Below the pieces are notes generated by a model. The model was not told where the DNA came from. It was given only the letters and a program-made list of their open reading frames with translations, and did not search any database. A program made the position numbers and the translations under genes. From Solirubrobacter pauli (GTDB lineage Bacteria; Actinomycetota; Thermoleophilia; Solirubrobacterales; Solirubrobacteraceae), in assembly GCF_003633755.1 (NCBI RefSeq), contig NZ_RBIL01000001.1:2961426-3025425 (forward strand): a DNA stretch of 64,000 nucleotides, in the 5' to 3' direction. Position 1 is the first letter of the stretch; every line of letters starts with the position of its first letter. Shown piece by piece: positions 61,381-64,000 of the stretch.

Positions 61381-63972
61381 GTGCGTGAGGCACTGGTGAG
61401 CCCCGATTGGCCGCTCGTCGGTCGCGACCAGGAGCTGACGGCGATCGCTCGGGCGCGCTCAGAAGGGCATTGGGGCGTCGTCGTCAGTGCCGACGCCGGG
61501 ACCGGCAAGTCGCGGCTCGGCCGCGAGGCGCTGGCCGCGTTCGAACGCGACGGAGCGATGACGGAGTGGGTGCAGGCCACGCGCAGCGCGGCGATGATCC
61601 CGCTCGGCGCGTTCGCGCGCCTGCTCCCGGACTCCGTGCGCTCCGACCAGGCGTTCAACCTGCTGCGCGACTCCGCGCGCGCCCTCGAGGAGCAGGCGGC
61701 AGGGCGGCCGATCGTCCTCGGCGTCGACGACGCCCAGCGCCTGGATCCCGCGTCGGCCGCGCTGGTCCTGCACCTGGCCTCGCGCGCCGGCGTGTTCGTC
61801 GTCGCCACGATCCGGACGGGTGAGCCGTGTCCGGACGCGATCGTCGCGCTGCACAAGGACGGTCACGCGCTCCGCCTGGAGCTCGCACCGCTCGGCGACG
61901 CCGCCCTCCGGTCCATGGTGGAGACGGCGCTCGACGGCCCGGTGGAGGAAGCGGCGTACCGCTGGATCGTCGACCGCAGCCAGGGGAACCCGCTGTACGC
62001 GCGCGAGCTGGTGACCGGCGCGCTGGCCGGCGGCCAGCTGGTCGACGACCGCGGTCTCTGGCGGCTCGCCGGCCGCCCGGCCGTCGCGGCCTCGCTGATC
62101 GAGCTCGTGGGCCACCGGATGGACGAGCTCAGCGGCGAGCAGCGCGCGCCGGCCGAGCTGCTCGCGCTGGCGGAGCCGTTGCGGCTGACCGAGATCGAGG
62201 GCCTCACGTCCTACGACGCGCTCGCCGACGCCGAGGCCCGTGGCCTGATCGCGCTCGACACGGGCGGCGACGTCCGGCTCGCGCACCCGCTCTACGGCGA
62301 CATCCTGCGCGCCGCGATGCCGACGCTCCGCTGCCGCGCGCTGCGGCTGCGCCTGGCGGCCGCGCTGCAGGAACGCCGCCCGATGGCCCCCGACGACGCG
62401 TTGCGCGTCGTTCGGCTGCTGCTGGACGCCGGTGCGCCGATCCCGCCGCAGCTGCTGGTGGACGCGGCGCGTGCGGCCAACCTCGCCGGCGACCCCGAGC
62501 TCGGTGCGCAGCTCGGCGAGCTGGCCGTGGCCGACGGCGGCGGCTTGGACGCCGTCCTCGCACTCGCCCGCGCGAACGCGATCCGCGGTCGCTTCGACGA
62601 GGCCGAGGCCGCGCTGGATGCGGTCGAGGCCGAGGTGCCCGGCCACCCCGCGGCGGTGGCCTACCTCGAGCAGCGGGTGCGGATCCTGTACTGGGGGATC
62701 GGCGACCGCGGCGCGACGGAAGCGCTGCTCACGCGCGCCGCCGCATGGGTGGACCGGCCTTGGCGGCTCGCGCTGCGGATGCCGATCGCCGTCGCCGCCG
62801 ACCTGGCCGGGACGATCGCCGAGGCGGAGGCCACGCTGGCCGGCGACCTGGAGCCCGAGAGCCGCCGGGTGCTGGAGACGCGGCTCGCGATGGCGCTGTT
62901 CTACGCCGGCCGCTGGACCGACGCGCGCAGGCTCGCCCACCGGCACCGGCCGCCGATCCCCCTCCAGGACTACACGGCCCTGATGACGCTGCCGGCCTAC
63001 CGGATGGTCGGTGCCGAGTCCGGGATCGACTGGCCCGACCTGGCCGCCGATCTCAAGCGCGCGCTGGCCGAGAGCATTCGCTGCCATGACCACGAGGCCG
63101 CGGCGCAGGCGGCGGTGGGCCTCGCCCACCTGGACTTCTTCGCCGCGCGCTTCTGCGACGCCGAGCGCTGGCTCGCCGAGGCCGAGCTGCACTTCGAGCG
63201 CGAGGACGCGTTCGGGCTGATCGCCGACGTCCACATGCTGCGCATCGGGATCGCCGCCGCCACGCGCGACGCCGCCGGCGTCGAGGAGCCGTTGCGGCGG
63301 CTGCGCGCGCACGCGGGACGGGACCGTCCGCAGCCGCTGGCGCGTGCCGCCTACGTCGCGCGGGCCGAAGGGTGGGCGGCCTGGGTGCGCAACCCGCAGC
63401 TGGGCGCGGCGCAGCTGCTCGAGGGCGCGCAGGCCTTCGCCGCCGACATGCCGGGCTTCACGCTGCTGATCGGCCACGACGCGCTGGTCGCCGGCGCGTC
63501 CGCATCGCGCGTCGCCGCGCTGCTCACGGAGGCCCGGCCCGGCTGCGCCGCGCCGCTGCTGGACGCGTACGCCGCGCACGCCGAAGCGGCGGCCGCGCGC
63601 GACGGGGACGCCGTGCTCGCCGTTGCCGACACGTTCGCGCGGATCGGCGCGACGTTCTACGCGCTGCAGGCGGCCACGCGCGCGGCGGCCTGCTTCGTCG
63701 AGGACGGCCGGCAGGACTCCGCGCGCCGCGCCGCCGCCCGGGTACGTGAGCTGCACGTCGCCGGGCAGGGCACCGAGCCGCCGGTGATCGACGGCCTCGA
63801 CGGCTCCGCGGTGTCGCTGACCGCTCGCGAGGCCCAGCTCGTCGACCTCGCCCGCCAGGGCCTGTCGAACGCCGACATCGCCGACCGGCTCGTGCTCTCG
63901 GTCCGCACGGTCGAGTCGCACCTGTACCGCGCGATGCAGAAGCTCGGCGTCCGCGACCGCCGCGACCTGTGA
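61381..63972 (+). CDS. LuxR-type regulator with AAA ATPase domain
   Basis: 863 residues, GTG start. Starts DWPLVGRDQELTAIARARS, P-loop VVSADAGTGKSRLGREAL, Walker B IVLGVDDAQRLDPAS, long TPR-like middle, C-terminal LuxR domain LTAREAQLVDLARQGLSN, ADIADRLVLSVRTVESHLYRAM. About the same layout as the protein at 43460-45991, with matching pieces such as WVQATRSAAMIPL. Likely activates neighbouring genes; it follows the hydrolase/membrane protein operon by 47 nt. Its stop overlaps a further start (GTGA). Confidence 0.9.
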   Translation: MREALVSPDWPLVGRDQELTAIARARSEGHWGVVVSADAGTGKSRLGREALAAFERDGAMTEWVQATRSAAMIPLGAFARLLPDSVRSDQAFNLLRDSARALEEQAAGRPIVLGVDDAQRLDPASAALVLHLASRAGVFVVATIRTGEPCPDAIVALHKDGHALRLELAPLGDAALRSMVETALDGPVEEAAYRWIVDRSQGNPLYARELVTGALAGGQLVDDRGLWRLAGRPAVAASLIELVGHRMDELSGEQRAPAELLALAEPLRLTEIEGLTSYDALADAEARGLIALDTGGDVRLAHPLYGDILRAAMPTLRCRALRLRLAAALQERRPMAPDDALRVVRLLLDAGAPIPPQLLVDAARAANLAGDPELGAQLGELAVADGGGLDAVLALARANAIRGRFDEAEAALDAVEAEVPGHPAAVAYLEQRVRILYWGIGDRGATEALLTRAAAWVDRPWRLALRMPIAVAADLAGTIAEAEATLAGDLEPESRRVLETRLAMALFYAGRWTDARRLAHRHRPPIPLQDYTALMTLPAYRMVGAESGIDWPDLAADLKRALAESIRCHDHEAAAQAAVGLAHLDFFAARFCDAERWLAEAELHFEREDAFGLIADVHMLRIGIAAATRDAAGVEEPLRRLRAHAGRDRPQPLARAAYVARAEGWAAWVRNPQLGAAQLLEGAQAFAADMPGFTLLIGHDALVAGASASRVAALLTEARPGCAAPLLDAYAAHAEAAAARDGDAVLAVADTFARIGATFYALQAATRAAACFVEDGRQDSARRAAARVRELHVAGQGTEPPVIDGLDGSAVSLTAREAQLVDLARQGLSNADIADRLVLSVRTVESHLYRAMQKLGVRDRRDL

Positions 63973-64000
63973 CCGCGGCGGGCGCATGGCCCCTCGTCGG
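63969..64000 (+). CDS. Start of another LuxR-type ATPase regulator (cut by the window end)
   Basis: GTG 63969 overlaps the stop of the preceding gene. The ten following codons give TAAGAWPLVG, matching the WPLVGR opening of the gene at 61381. So at least two such regulators are in tandem. Only the first residues are visible. Confidence 0.55.
   Translation, partial: MTAAGAWPLV

Overview
This is a very GC-rich (roughly 70 percent) bacterial chromosome segment. Its high-GC codon use, many GTG and TTG starts, leaderless-looking promoters (a TAnnnT-type -10 only 6-7 nt before the start codon), LuxR-type ATPase regulators, a VKOR-DsbA pair and rich accessory metabolism fit a soil actinobacterium. 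Thermoleophilia (Solirubrobacter or Conexibacter-like) is my best guess; no rRNA or ribosomal-protein gene is present to confirm it.

Region 1 (1 to about 17.4 kb) is part of an integrative element that runs off the left edge. It has a cell-wall hydrolase of the kind used by conjugation machines (cut by the window start), a small exported protein, a membrane protein, a single-stranded DNA-binding protein, a primase-polymerase, a large ParB-like protein, an ArdC/ImmA-type protein, a small sigma factor, an excisionase-like protein and a tyrosine integrase. Cargo follows the integrase: a tightly overlapping three-gene unit (TIGR04255-like protein, HTH/MbcA-like regulator, unknown 302-aa protein) and two unrelated large proteins that each carry an R-x4-H (HEPN-like) motif. 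This is the best candidate for an undescribed (possibly defence) module.

Region 2 (17.7 to 32.0 kb) is a redox and stress island: three aldo-keto reductases, two paralogous MmyB-like XRE regulators, a secreted family-3 glycosidase, a cupin, an NTF2-like protein, and an operon of zinc alcohol dehydrogenase, DUF2255 protein, MFS exporter, Na+/H+ antiporter and flavodoxin-like lipoprotein. Two distant promoters in it share an 18-bp element with identical spacing to the -10. A displaced 3' fragment of a tRNA-Thr(CGU) gene with its terminator at 32.27 to 32.34 kb looks like the far attachment site of an island lying to its left.

Region 3 (32.9 to 41.5 kb) is metabolic: an Lrp regulator with an apparent ATC start, divergent from MalY-type lyase, MFS and amine oxidase genes; then a LysR regulator divergent from an FAD oxidase, DapA-family and aldehyde dehydrogenase operon. 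The dehydrogenase gene carries a frameshift.

Region 4 (41.5 to 64 kb) combines LuxR-type ATPase regulators (one near 45 kb, two in tandem at the right edge, one fragment at 41.9 kb) with VKOR/DsbA, several secreted proteins, an FAD oxidase, a PaaK-like ligase, a lysyl-tRNA synthetase/DUF2156 fusion, a membrane transporter and a hydrolase. At least six promoters here share a dyad CAGTA-N6-TACTG, five of them 51 to 53 nt upstream of the start codon. This suggests one regulon of leaderless genes.
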